A stretch of 15,737 bases of DNA from an uncultured Porphyromonadaceae bacterium (lineage in GTDB: Bacteria; Bacteroidota; Bacteroidia; Bacteroidales; Muribaculaceae): assembly GCA_900550645.1 (NCBI GenBank), contig URTA01000056.1, positions 1 through 15,737 on the forward strand. The letters run 5' to 3'. Under the pieces are notes generated by a model. The model worked only from the letters and a program-made list of their open reading frames with translations. It was not told the DNA's origin and searched no databases. This document shows, piece by piece, positions 8,107 to 15,737 of the stretch (positions are counted from its first letter, which is position 1; each line of letters opens with the position of its first letter). The translations under genes and the position numbers were made by a program.

Positions 8107-8189
8107 GGGCGAATACCAGAGTGGCCAAATGGGGCAGACTGTAAATCTGCTGGTTTATACCTTCGGTGGTTCGAATCCATCTTCGCCCA
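8107..8189 (+). tRNA. tRNA-Tyr (GUA)
   Basis: Acceptor arms GGGCGAA (8107-8113) and TTCGCCC (8182-8188) pair fully, with discriminator A8189. The anticodon stem GCAGA/TCTGC encloses CTGTAAA, giving anticodon GTA at 8141-8143. A long variable arm marks a class II tRNA, as expected for bacterial tRNA-Tyr, and the T arm carries TTCGAAT. No CCA is encoded. The gene sits between the minus-strand defense island and the plus-strand chromosomal genes. Confidence 0.96.
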
Positions 8190-8239
8190 CTGGTTTCTTA
8201 CATACGAAATCAATCAAGAGATTAATTAATTGGGTTTTG

Positions 8240-8276
8240 ACCCCTTCCATGTGAATGGCGAGGGTTGATTTATTTT
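8240..8276 (+). terminator. Imperfect terminator after tRNA-Tyr
   Basis: Bases 8240-8250 and 8255-8265 form an 11-position stem with two mismatches and one wobble around a GTGA loop, followed by a T-rich run (GATTTATTTTT). It is placed 51 bases after the tRNA. Confidence 0.45.
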
Positions 8277-8280
8277 TATA

Positions 8281-8301
8281 CCGGTGGCTCAAAGCCGCCG
8301 G
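8281..8301. repeat. GC-rich 9-bp inverted repeat
   Basis: CCGGTGGCT (8281-8289) and AGCCGCCGG (8293-8301) pair over nine positions, one a wobble, around a 3-base loop. No T-run follows on either side. It opens a small hairpin cluster in the gap between the tRNA and the DUF6804-like gene. Confidence 0.6.
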
Positions 8302-8305
8302 CATA

Positions 8306-8350
8306 GGAGATCTCAGAGAACTCGGAGATCTCAGAGTTCTCCGAGATTCC
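8306..8350. repeat. 18-bp tandem unit that also folds as a hairpin
   Basis: Two abutting 18-base units (8306-8323 and 8324-8341) share GGAGATCTCAGAG and end in AACTC and TTCTC respectively. Because the ends are complementary, GAGAACTC (8316-8323) pairs with GAGTTCTC (8334-8341), extended by ATCTC/GAGAT (8310-8314 and 8343-8347) after one mismatch. The unit core GAGATCTC is itself palindromic. The rest of the gap up to 8421 shows no further feature or clear promoter. Confidence 0.65.
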
Positions 8351-8421
8351 GGGCAGGGCGGCTCACACTTTCGGGGGAGATGTGCGTTGTGTATGTATAA
8401 CCCTCAAAATGAACTGATGAC

Positions 8422-8739
8422 ATGAGTGTACGCAATTATTCTCCGTGGGTAAAGATAGGCATGGCGGTTTTGCTGCTGCTGTGCCTTGCCAACATGCCCT
8501 ATTTCTTCTATATGCTGGTGCGGTTTGTCGCCGCAGCGGCTTTCGTATATCTCGCATACGGCTATTTCCGCGCCAGTCGCAACGGGCTTGGCATGCTGTT
8601 CGTCCTGCTTGCGCTGCTGTTCCAGCCGTTCTTCCGCTTCCCTCTCGGGCGGCTGGTGTGGAATGTCATAGATGTGGCAGTTGCGGCGGTGCTGCTGTGG
8701 CTTGTCGTAGACGCGGTTATGCGCAGGCGGCGGCGTTAG
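8422..8739 (+). CDS. Small DUF6804-like inner-membrane protein
   Basis: A 105-residue protein made mostly of hydrophobic helices, at roughly residues 11-28, 30-46, 56-72 and 78-98, ending in a basic tail (MRRRRR) that would sit in the cytoplasm. Size and pattern resemble the DUF6804 family, whose function is unknown. No catalytic motif is present. The start ATG at 8422 has no strong ribosome binding site, as is usual here. The next gene has its own promoter just after this stop, so the two are probably separate units. Confidence 0.7.
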   Translation: MSVRNYSPWVKIGMAVLLLLCLANMPYFFYMLVRFVAAAAFVYLAYGYFRASRNGLGMLFVLLALLFQPFFRFPLGRLVWNVIDVAVAAVLLWLVVDAVMRRRRR

Positions 8740-8743
8740 CGCA

Positions 8744-8775
8744 TTTGGCAGTTTCGGAATATTCTGCTAAATTTG
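8744..8775 (+). promoter_or_regulatory. Bacteroidetes-type promoter for the kinase operon
   Basis: TTTG (8744-8747), 20 bases, then TAAATTTG (8768-8775), a full match to the consensus. The expected transcription start near 8782 leaves only about nine bases before the ATG at 8791 and rules out the upstream in-frame TTG at 8773 as the protein start. Confidence 0.78.
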
Positions 8776-8790
8776 CAGTTGACACCGCAG

Positions 8791-9582
8791 ATGAGCAGAG
8801 ACATACGCATACATCCCGACTATGATTTCCTGCGCGGCAAAATCGCGGAAATCCCCGGTCACGGCTATACGCCGGCGACGGTCTATTGCCACAGCCGCAA
8901 TACTGTAGAGCGTGTGGACGTAGAGGGCATTCCGCTGGTTGTCAAGCGTTTCAAGCGGCCGAATGTGGTCAACCGCTTTGTGTACCGCCTGTGGCGTGCG
9001 CCGAAGGCTGTGCGCAGCTATGACAATGCGCTGCGACTGACGGCCATGGGGATAGATACTCCTGCGCCGGTGGCGGTGATAGTGGACAGCCGAGGGCTGG
9101 CGGTGACGGACTCGTGGTACGTATGCCGCCATGTCGATGCCCTGCCGGTGGGCCATTACGTGACGGAGGAGGACCGCCCGGTCATGGACGGCTGTTTCCG
9201 TGACGACCCGATGATGCGTGCGTTTCTGGAGTTTGCGCTGTCGCTGTTCCGCCGAGGCGTGTACCAGCGCGACTTCAACCGGGGCAATTTCCTGGTGTCT
9301 CGCGGCGAGGACGGCTCGTACCGTTTCCCGATGGTAGACATCAACCGGCTTCAGTTCCGGCGCGTCACTCCGGCGATGGTGGCAATGGCGTTTATACGCT
9401 TCGGCGCGGAGCGTTGCCCCAGGCTTATCGAGAGCCTCACTTTGGAGTTCGGCACGCGGCTGGGCTACAGCGAGGAGGAGTGCCGCCGTGCGGCGGCGCG
9501 GTGCATGGTGCGCAGCGTTCGCATGGAGCGGCGGCGGGCGATAAAGCGCAAGCTGCGCCGGTGGCGGCAGCGCGGGTACTGA
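8791..9582 (+). CDS. Kdo/WaaP-family lipopolysaccharide kinase-like protein
   Basis: A 263-residue protein of the small kinase fold used to phosphorylate lipopolysaccharide core sugars in the cytoplasm. VVKRFK (residues 50-55) provides candidate ATP-binding lysines K52 and K55. RDFNRGNFLV (160-169) matches the catalytic loop, with D161 and N166. MVDINR (181-186) takes the place of the DFG motif, with D183 as metal ligand. The C-terminal end is strongly basic, suggesting contact with the membrane or an acidic lipid. There is no signal peptide. ATG 8791 was chosen because of the promoter position. The acyl-CoA ligase follows after 56 bases and is likely co-transcribed. The substrate, perhaps Kdo of lipid A core, is inferred from the family. 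Confidence 0.8.
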   Translation: MSRDIRIHPDYDFLRGKIAEIPGHGYTPATVYCHSRNTVERVDVEGIPLVVKRFKRPNVVNRFVYRLWRAPKAVRSYDNALRLTAMGIDTPAPVAVIVDSRGLAVTDSWYVCRHVDALPVGHYVTEEDRPVMDGCFRDDPMMRAFLEFALSLFRRGVYQRDFNRGNFLVSRGEDGSYRFPMVDINRLQFRRVTPAMVAMAFIRFGAERCPRLIESLTLEFGTRLGYSEEECRRAAARCMVRSVRMERRRAIKRKLRRWRQRGY

Positions 9583-9638
9583 CCGCGCCGTTCTGCGAAC
9601 TAACCATATATGTTTCACCCGTTTAGAATGACATACCC

Positions 9639-11300
9639 ATGGAAGAGAACAATTTCATAAAGCTGTACGAGAAGAGTTTCGCGCAAAACTGGGACATCCC
9701 GGCACTGACGGAGTACACGTCGGGGCGCACACTGACCTACGGCAAGCTGGCACAGTCTATTGCGCTGCGGCACCTGCTGTTCAAGGCGATAGGCATCAAG
9801 CCGGGCGACAAGATCGCGCTGTGCGGCAAGGACTCCATATCATGGGTTGTGACATACCTGTCGGCAGTGACCTACGGCGCGGTGATAGTGCCGATACTCG
9901 CAGAGTTCAACCCGCTTGACATCACGCACATCCTCAACCACAGCGAGGCGGAGCTGCTGTTCATCGCGGAGTCTGTGTGGGAGCAGATCGACCCGTCGTC
10001 GCTGCTGCGTGTGCGCGGCGTGATGTCGCTCGACTCTCGCGGCCTGCTGCACGAGCCGTCGGGGACGGAGCTGAACCGCGAGCTTCACCAGCTGTCGAGC
10101 CATTACCGCCGCGAGTATCCCAAGGGATACCGCGCTTGCGACATCCGCTATGCCGAGCGCGACAACTCGCTGCCGGCGGAAATCAACTATACGTCAGGCA
10201 CTACGGGCTTCTCCAAGGGGGTTGTCCTCACGGGAGGCAACCTGGCGGGCAACGTGACATTCGGCATCAAGACCAAGCTGCATTTCCGCGCCTCGCGTGC
10301 GTTGGCGTTCCTGCCGATGGCACACGCATACGGCTGCGCATTCGACATGCTCACGCCCCTCGCCGTGGGGTCACACGTCACACTGCTCGGCAAAGTGCCC
10401 TCGCCGCGCATACTGATGAAGGCGTTCAGCGAGGTGCGCCCCAACCTGGTGATATGCGTGCCGCTGATACTCGAAAAGATATACAAGAACCAGATACTGC
10501 CGCTCATCTCCAAGGGGGCTATGCGGTGGACGCTCGCCGTGCCGTTTCTCGACACGGTCATCCACAACAAGATACGCAAGCGGCTCATCGAGGTGTTCGG
10601 CGGCAACTTCGAGCAGGTCATCGTGGGCGGCGCACCGCTCAACCATGAGGTGGAGGAGTTCCTGAAGCGCATCAAGTTCCCGTTTACCGTCGGCTACGGC
10701 ATGACGGAGTGCGGCCCGCTAATCTCCTATACGCACTGGAAAGAGTTCCGCGCCGGCACGTCGGGCCGCCTGCTGCCAGGCATGGAGGCGAAAATCCTCT
10801 CGGAAGACCCGGAGAACATCCCCGGCGAGATATGCGTGCGCGGCATGAACGTCATGCAGGGCTACTTCAAGAACCCGGAGGCGACGGCGGCGGTCAAGGA
10901 CAGCGACGGCTGGCTGCGCACCGGCGACATGGGCACGCTCAGCGCCGACGGCACGCTCTCGCTGCGCGGCCGCTCCAAAACCATGATACTCTCTGCCAGC
11001 GGACAGAACATCTACCCCGAGGAGATCGAGGCTAAGCTGAACAACATGCCCTTTGTGGCAGAGAGCCTCGTCATCGAGCGCGACGGCAAGCTCGTGGGGC
11101 TGGTATACCCCGACTTCGAGACCGCCGACCGCCTCGGGCTGGGCGGCGGCGACGAGCTTCAGCGCGAGATGGAGAATGTACGCAACGAGCTGAACAAACT
11201 CGTGGCGCCCTACGAGCGACTGTCGAAAATCGTGCTGATGCCCAACGAGTTTGAGAAGACGCCGAAACGCTCCATCAAGCGTTTCCTGTACTCCAACTGA
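9639..11300 (+). CDS. AMP-forming long-chain acyl-CoA ligase family protein
   Basis: A 553-residue member of the ANL adenylate-forming superfamily, which activates a carboxylic acid with ATP and usually passes it to coenzyme A. The P-loop TSGTTGFSKG is at residues 185-194, the A5 motif GYGMTECGP at 352-360, TGD at 428-430 and the hinge GRSKTMIL at 444-451. The C-terminal KTPKRSIKR offers the catalytic lysine, K543 or K547. Length fits short forms of bacterial FadD-like ligases. No membrane segment or carrier-protein domain is present. It lies between a lipopolysaccharide-type kinase gene and a potassium channel gene, so a role in fatty acid recycling or envelope lipid supply is plausible. The acid used cannot be read from sequence, and an acyl-ACP synthetase remains possible. 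Confidence 0.88.
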   Translation: MEENNFIKLYEKSFAQNWDIPALTEYTSGRTLTYGKLAQSIALRHLLFKAIGIKPGDKIALCGKDSISWVVTYLSAVTYGAVIVPILAEFNPLDITHILNHSEAELLFIAESVWEQIDPSSLLRVRGVMSLDSRGLLHEPSGTELNRELHQLSSHYRREYPKGYRACDIRYAERDNSLPAEINYTSGTTGFSKGVVLTGGNLAGNVTFGIKTKLHFRASRALAFLPMAHAYGCAFDMLTPLAVGSHVTLLGKVPSPRILMKAFSEVRPNLVICVPLILEKIYKNQILPLISKGAMRWTLAVPFLDTVIHNKIRKRLIEVFGGNFEQVIVGGAPLNHEVEEFLKRIKFPFTVGYGMTECGPLISYTHWKEFRAGTSGRLLPGMEAKILSEDPENIPGEICVRGMNVMQGYFKNPEATAAVKDSDGWLRTGDMGTLSADGTLSLRGRSKTMILSASGQNIYPEEIEAKLNNMPFVAESLVIERDGKLVGLVYPDFETADRLGLGGGDELQREMENVRNELNKLVAPYERLSKIVLMPNEFEKTPKRSIKRFLYSN

Positions 11301-11333
11301 CATTAGACAGATACTCACAAAATATCAGGAGAA

Positions 11334-12725
11334 ATGAAATTCAAGAGATTTCTGCTGAGAACACTGGTCCATGTCAGGCCAGCCGCCTTCAAGGTGTCTA
11401 TGTCGAAGCTGCTGACCTTCGGGTGCGATTCCAGCGTGCCAGAGCGCAACATCGTCCTCGCGTACTTGTTCTACATACTGCTGGGCTTCGGACTGCTGAT
11501 GCTGCCGTGGTCACACACGGCTGCGGAGTGCGGCTGGGTAGACGACCTGTTCACCGCCGTATCAGCAGTCTCCACCACCGGCCTGGCGACAGTCGACATA
11601 CCAGGAGCCTACACTCCATTCGGACAATGTGTCATCCTGCTGCTTATCCAGATAGGCTCAATCGGCTATATGACCATCAGCTCGTACTTGATGCTGCACC
11701 TTGCCCGCCGCATCCCGGAACGGAACTTCAAGGTCATCCGCACCGCGCTGCCCACGCCGGGTGAACTGAACGTCAAGAGACTAATCGACAATGTGGTTCA
11801 CTTCACATTGATTTTCGAGTTGACCGGTTTCATCGCTCTGTGGATAGCCTTCGGAAGCAACGGAGTGGAACACCCGGCGTGGGACGCGCTGTTCATCAGC
11901 ATCTCGTCATTCGGCACTGCCGGCTTCTCGACGTTCCACGACTCACTTTGCAGTTTCAGGAACAACCTGCCTGTCAACGTCATAGTGTCCGTGCTGAGCT
12001 TTGCAGGAGCCATGGGGTTCATAGTCATTACGGACATTCGCAACAAATGCACTAACCGCCATTACAAAGTGACGTTCACCACACGTATTATTCTGGCGAT
12101 GACCACAGCCATGACAATAGCAGGGACTGTGGCACTGACCGTCTTCCCGGCAACAGGGCAATCCGAAAACCTGGCAGCGAGGGTGCTGGAAGCCTTTTTC
12201 CAGACTATGTCTGCCATGACAACCGTTGGCTATAACACATTCGACCTTGCAACGCTTGCCCCGGTTTCCGTCCTTCTGCTCACGGTGATAATGTTTGTCG
12301 GCGCATCGCCGTCCGGCACCGGCGGCGGCGTGAAGTGCACTACGATATCGGCCGTCTACGCCTTCGTCATGTCGCGTCTGCGCGGCGACAACGAGGTCAC
12401 GTTACGCGGCAACAGACTGCCGTCGAACCGCGTGGATTCGGCGCTTGCCAACATTCTGATATACGGCGTCGCGCTGCTGGCAGGTGTCGCGCTGCTGGTG
12501 GTGTCGGAAGACACGCCGATGTCCTCATTACTGTTCGAGGCAGCGTCAGCGCTTGGCACTGTGGGCATAAGCCTCGGGGTGACGCCGGAGCTGAGCGTGT
12601 TCGGCAAACTGGTCGTCGTCCTGCTGATGTACATCGGGCGCATCGGGGTTCTCAACCTCGGCATAGCCCTGTCGATCCATGCGTTGCGCAAAACGAAAAA
12701 CAGGGATGCCGACATAGCGTTGTAA
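11334..12725 (+). CDS. TrkH/KtrB-family potassium uptake channel subunit
   Basis: A 463-residue inner-membrane protein with four pore repeats. The selectivity filter segments are STTGL (80-84), FGTAGFS (193-199), TTVGYN (296-301) and GTVGIS (408-413), with filter glycines 83, 197, 299 and 411. GASPSGTGGGVK (323-334) matches the flexible loop of the third repeat that gates KtrB channels, and MYIGRIG (432-438) the conserved C-terminal region. Such subunits carry K+ inward and are controlled by a cytoplasmic RCK ring (KtrA or TrkA). No RCK gene is in the window. The start at 11334 follows the ligase stop by 33 bases with AGGAGAA just before it, so it probably shares the upstream operon. Confidence 0.93.
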   Translation: MKFKRFLLRTLVHVRPAAFKVSMSKLLTFGCDSSVPERNIVLAYLFYILLGFGLLMLPWSHTAAECGWVDDLFTAVSAVSTTGLATVDIPGAYTPFGQCVILLLIQIGSIGYMTISSYLMLHLARRIPERNFKVIRTALPTPGELNVKRLIDNVVHFTLIFELTGFIALWIAFGSNGVEHPAWDALFISISSFGTAGFSTFHDSLCSFRNNLPVNVIVSVLSFAGAMGFIVITDIRNKCTNRHYKVTFTTRIILAMTTAMTIAGTVALTVFPATGQSENLAARVLEAFFQTMSAMTTVGYNTFDLATLAPVSVLLLTVIMFVGASPSGTGGGVKCTTISAVYAFVMSRLRGDNEVTLRGNRLPSNRVDSALANILIYGVALLAGVALLVVSEDTPMSSLLFEAASALGTVGISLGVTPELSVFGKLVVVLLMYIGRIGVLNLGIALSIHALRKTKNRDADIAL

Positions 12726-12742
12726 GCCGACAGGAACCGCGT

Positions 12743-12755
12743 CTAATATTATTAG
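12743..12755. repeat. Short AT-rich perfect palindrome after the channel gene
   Basis: CTAATA, a central T, and TATTAG form a 13-base palindrome 17 bases after the potassium channel stop. It lacks a GC-rich stem and a T-run, so it is a poor terminator; an operator for the next gene is possible but unsupported. Confidence 0.3.
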
Positions 12756-12787
12756 CCGAAGATGCGCCTCAATAGCGTGGAATTTGC

Positions 12788-12795
12788 TAATTTTG
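12788..12795 (+). promoter_or_regulatory. Probable -7 promoter box upstream of sufB
   Basis: TAATTTTG matches TAnnTTTG. No good TTTG lies 20 bases upstream, so only half the consensus is met. Transcription from here would give a leader of about 84 bases before ATG 12886 and would exclude the long upstream in-frame extension of sufB. Confidence 0.5.
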
Positions 12796-12885
12796 CAGCA
12801 TATTTGGGGTAGTATGCCGTGGCTGCTGCCGGACGCTTGCGCTGTCCGTCTGCCGCCGACGCTTTACGCCCCTGAAATCATTAAC

Positions 12886-14364
12886 ATGCCATTCACAATG
12901 GACCTACGTCAAAACACCGCGCCGGACAACGACGAAATCATCAAAGACGCAACAGCCGGCGAATACAAATACGGGTTTGTCACCGACATAGACACGGAGA
13001 TAGTGCCGCCGGGGATAAACGAGGATGTAATACGCCTGATTTCAGCCAAGAAAGGTGAGCCGGACTGGCTGCTGGAGTTCCGCCTCAAAGCGTTCCGCCA
13101 CTGGCTGACGCTCACCCCTCCCCACTGGGCGCACCTCGACATCCCGGAAATCGACTTCCAGGCCATAAGCTACTATGCCGCGCCGAAGCCCAAGGAGAAG
13201 AAGAAAAGCATGGACGAGGTTGACCCGGAACTGGTCAAGACGTTCAACAAGCTGGGCATCTCGCTCGAGGAGCAGAAGCACCTGAGCGGCGTGGCGGTGG
13301 ACGCGGTCATGGACTCGGTGAGCGTGCGCACCACGCACCGCGAGAAGCTCGCCGAACTGGGCGTAATCTTCTGCTCGTTCTCCGAGGCTGTCAAGGACTA
13401 CCCCGACCTGGTACGCAAGTACCTCGGCTCAGTGGTGAGCTACCGCGACAACTTCTACGCAGCCCTCAACTCGGCGGTGTTCTCCGACGGCTCATTCGTC
13501 TACATACCGAAGGGAGTGCGCTGCCCCATGGAGCTGAGCACCTATTTCCGCATCAACGCCGCCGGCACGGGACAGTTTGAGCGCACGCTCATCGTCGCCG
13601 ACGACGACGCATACGTCAGCTACCTCGAGGGGTGCACCGCGCCGATGCGCGACGAGAACCAGCTGCACGCGGCGATCGTGGAAATCATCGCCGAGGAACG
13701 CGCCGAGGTCAAGTATTCCACGGTGCAGAACTGGTATGCGGGCGACAGCGAGGGACGTGGCGGCATCTACAATTTCGTCACCAAGCGCGGGCTGTGCCGT
13801 GGCGACCGCTCCAAAATCTCATGGACACAGGTCGAGACCGGCTCTGCCATCACGTGGAAATACCCGTCGTGCATCCTCAAGGGGGACGAGTCGGTAGGCG
13901 AGTTCTACTCTGTGGCTGTCACCAACAACTACCAGCAGGCGGACACTGGCACAAAGATGATACACATAGGGCGCGGCTCGCGCTCGACCATCGTGAGCAA
14001 GGGCATCTCTGCCGGCAAGTCGCAGAACAGCTACCGTGGCGAAGTCAAGATGGCAGCCAAGGCGGACAACTGCCGCAACTACACGCAGTGCGACTCGCTG
14101 CTAATGGGCGACCAGTGCGGGGCGCACACTTTCCCCTACATCGACGTGCAGAACGACACTTGCACCGTCGAGCATGAGGCCACGACATCCAAGATAAACG
14201 AAGAACAGATATTCTACTGCCGCCAGCGCGGCATCCCGACGGAAAAGGCTGTCGGGCTGATAGTGAACGGTTACGCGCAGGAAGTGATGAAAAAGCTGCC
14301 GATGGAGTTTGCCGTCGAGGCGCAGAAGCTGCTGCAAGTGACCCTCGAGGGGTCGGTGGGATAA
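12886..14364 (+). CDS. sufB: Fe-S cluster assembly scaffold protein SufB
   Basis: SufB forms the SufBCD complex that builds Fe-S clusters on sulfur delivered by SufS. The 492-residue protein is close to the usual length of about 480-495. The C-terminal core is well conserved: TQCDSLLMGDQCGAHTFPY with C402, equivalent by counting to E. coli C405, and VEHEATTSK with H430 and E431, equivalent to H433 and E434. The start is ATG 12886 (MPFTMDLRQ); ATG 12898 is also possible. The frame is open further upstream, but that extension overlaps the likely promoter and does not look like SufB. sufC, sufD and sufS do not follow; the next gene is phoH, 36 bases on. Confidence 0.95.
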   Translation: MPFTMDLRQNTAPDNDEIIKDATAGEYKYGFVTDIDTEIVPPGINEDVIRLISAKKGEPDWLLEFRLKAFRHWLTLTPPHWAHLDIPEIDFQAISYYAAPKPKEKKKSMDEVDPELVKTFNKLGISLEEQKHLSGVAVDAVMDSVSVRTTHREKLAELGVIFCSFSEAVKDYPDLVRKYLGSVVSYRDNFYAALNSAVFSDGSFVYIPKGVRCPMELSTYFRINAAGTGQFERTLIVADDDAYVSYLEGCTAPMRDENQLHAAIVEIIAEERAEVKYSTVQNWYAGDSEGRGGIYNFVTKRGLCRGDRSKISWTQVETGSAITWKYPSCILKGDESVGEFYSVAVTNNYQQADTGTKMIHIGRGSRSTIVSKGISAGKSQNSYRGEVKMAAKADNCRNYTQCDSLLMGDQCGAHTFPYIDVQNDTCTVEHEATTSKINEEQIFYCRQRGIPTEKAVGLIVNGYAQEVMKKLPMEFAVEAQKLLQVTLEGSVG

Positions 14365-14400
14365 GCCGCCGCAGCCCCCGCGCTATACCAAAGACAATAA

Positions 14401-15405
14401 ATGAACGAGCGCATAATAATCATCAGCGACGTTGACCCGCAGGTGTTCTACGGGGTCAACAACAACAACATAAACCTGATACGCAATCTCTTCCCGAAAT
14501 TGCGCATGGCAGCACGCGGCAATGTGATCAAGGTAATCGGCGAGGACAGCGAGACAGCCGAGTTCGCCGACAAAATCAAGAAGCTGGAAGAGTATGCCAC
14601 ACAATACAACTCGCTCAACGAGGACGCCATAATCGACATCATCAAGGGCGACGCGCCGAAGCGCGTGTCAAAGGAGGGTGCAATCATCTATTCCACTTCC
14701 GGGCGGCCCATAATACCGCGCAACGCCAACCAGGCACGCATGGTGCAGTCGTTCCAGCGCAATGACCTGACATTCGCCCTCGGCCCGGCCGGGACAGGAA
14801 AGACGTACATCGCCATAGCACTGGCGGTGAGCGCGTTGAAGGCGCGTGAGTGCAAGCACATCATACTGTCGCGCCCCGCCGTCGAGGCAGGAGAGAAACT
14901 CGGCTTCCTCCCCGGCGACATGAAGGACAAGATAGACCCGTACCTCCGCCCCCTATACGACGCTCTCGAGGACATGCTCCCGCAGCTCAAGCTGAAAGAA
15001 TACATGGAGGCTGACACCATACAGATCGCGCCGCTGGCGTTCATGCGCGGACGTACGCTCAACGATGCGATCATCATACTCGACGAGGCGCAGAACACCA
15101 CCAAGCACCAGATGAAGATGTTCCTGACACGCCTCGGCATGGGCGCGAAGATGATAGTCACCGGCGACTGCTCGCAGATAGACCTACCGCGCTCCGTGCA
15201 GAGCGGACTGGTGCAGTCGCTGCGCATACTGCGAGGCGTAAAGGGAATAGGGATAATAGAATACGAGAAGAAGGACATCGTGCGGCATCCGCTCGTGCAG
15301 CGCATAGTCGATGCCTACGAAGCCCGAGAGAAACAGGTTGACCGCGAGTGGGAGCAGCAACTCGCCGACCGCTCCGCTGCAAAGCCACAGGAGGAGCAGC
15401 AGTGA
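14401..15405 (+). CDS. phoH: PhoH-family P-loop ATPase
   Basis: A 334-residue cytoplasmic ATPase of the PhoH/YbeZ family, linked in other bacteria to RNA metabolism together with the endoribonuclease YbeY. The N-terminal third is family-specific. Walker A, GPAGTGKT, is at residues 128-135; SRPAVEAGEKLGFLPG (157-172) is the family signature; Walker B, IIILDEAQN, is at 224-232; VTGDCSQIDLPR follows as the sensor region. The last 20 residues are a charged, glutamine-rich tail. It begins 36 bases after sufB and is followed 41 bases later by the DUF2027 gene, so all three may share transcripts. No ybeY is in view. Confidence 0.94.
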   Translation: MNERIIIISDVDPQVFYGVNNNNINLIRNLFPKLRMAARGNVIKVIGEDSETAEFADKIKKLEEYATQYNSLNEDAIIDIIKGDAPKRVSKEGAIIYSTSGRPIIPRNANQARMVQSFQRNDLTFALGPAGTGKTYIAIALAVSALKARECKHIILSRPAVEAGEKLGFLPGDMKDKIDPYLRPLYDALEDMLPQLKLKEYMEADTIQIAPLAFMRGRTLNDAIIILDEAQNTTKHQMKMFLTRLGMGAKMIVTGDCSQIDLPRSVQSGLVQSLRILRGVKGIGIIEYEKKDIVRHPLVQRIVDAYEAREKQVDREWEQQLADRSAAKPQEEQQ

Positions 15406-15446
15406 CGGCACGCGCCCAATCAGGTTGCCAATAAAACGAGAACGAC

Positions 15447-15737
15447 ATGGTAAAGAAAGGAGACACAGTAAGATACCTCAACGAGGTGGGAGGCGGCACA
15501 GTCACCCGCGTTGACGGCAAGATAGCATACGTCGAGGACAACGGATTTGAGAACCCTATGCTCATTTCCGACCTGGTTGTGGTCATGCCCGCCGGGCATC
15601 CGGCACAGAACGGCGGCCCGAAACTGATGTTTGACCAGAGCATACGCGACGCGGCTACGGCTCACCCGCAGACACCCGAGCCGGCTCCCGCGCCGAAAGC
15701 GGAGGAGAAGCCGCTGCCGGTGGTGGAGACCGAACAC
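15447..15737 (+). CDS. DUF2027 domain protein, N-terminal part, cut by the right edge
   Basis: From ATG 15447 the frame is open for 97 codons to the edge. MVKKGDTVRYLNEVGGGTV, then VEDNGFENPMLISDLVVV, is the pattern of the DUF2027 N-terminal domain of Bacteroidetes, a small beta-rich, KOW-like fold. From about residue 75 the sequence turns into a proline-, alanine- and glutamate-rich linker. Family members usually continue into a C-terminal Smr nuclease-like domain, which would lie outside the window. Function is unknown; binding of nucleic acid is inferred from the Smr domain. Confidence 0.8.
   Translation, partial: MVKKGDTVRYLNEVGGGTVTRVDGKIAYVEDNGFENPMLISDLVVVMPAGHPAQNGGPKLMFDQSIRDAATAHPQTPEPAPAPKAEEKPLPVVETEH

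Noticed and set aside
7905..8213. Minus-strand open frame of 102 codons across the tRNA-Tyr gene
   Set aside because: It is the antisense translation of the tRNA (MDSNHRRYKPADLQSAPFG is a familiar artefact of this kind) and also covers two promoters.
8306..8350. CRISPR array
   Set aside because: Only two abutting 18-base units with no spacers between them and no cas genes in the window.
8767..9618. Minus-strand frame of 283 codons
   Set aside because: Histidine- and arginine-rich antisense of the GC-rich kinase gene, a common artefact.
10719..11318. Minus-strand frame of 199 codons, and a plus-strand out-of-frame one at 9977-10648
   Set aside because: Shadows of the acyl-CoA ligase, whose motifs are complete in the correct frame.

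Overview
The window looks like a chromosomal segment of a member of the Bacteroidales. Three plus-strand starts and one minus-strand start follow the Bacteroidetes-type promoter (TTTG, about 20 bases, TAnnTTTG), Shine-Dalgarno sites are weak, and a DUF2027-type gene lies at the right edge. The GC content, above 50% in most genes, suggests a Muribaculaceae-like lineage rather than Bacteroides; that placement is inference.

Left half (1-7979, minus strand): an anti-phage island that I read as a type 4 BREX operon, in the order brxP (PAPS-reductase/ferredoxin protein), brxC (large P-loop ATPase) and pglZ (running off the left edge). The genes are tightly packed, with a 25-base gap and then a one-base TGATG overlap. 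The usual last gene of the type, brxL, would lie beyond the left edge. Between the only clear promoter (7947-7979) and the brxP start (7573) is an unusual leader of about 370 bases with several hairpins, a possible 17-codon peptide and a terminator-like hairpin with seven U. It could be an independent small RNA, an attenuator controlling BREX, or both. The middle of brxP is much more AT-rich than its two ends, which suggests mosaic origin.

Centre (8063-8350): a tRNA-Tyr(GUA) gene with its own promoter, divergent from the BREX promoter, then an imperfect terminator and a run of GC-rich hairpins including an 18-bp tandem unit.

Right half (8422-15737, plus strand): what looks like ordinary chromosome. 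It holds a small DUF6804-like membrane protein, a Kdo/WaaP-type kinase, an AMP-forming acyl-CoA ligase and a TrkH/KtrB potassium channel subunit, the last three in a likely operon from the promoter at 8744-8775. These are followed by sufB (Fe-S cluster assembly), phoH and the start of a DUF2027 protein. The shared themes are envelope lipid handling, ion balance and housekeeping. The tRNA gene marks the boundary between this block and the accessory defense island.
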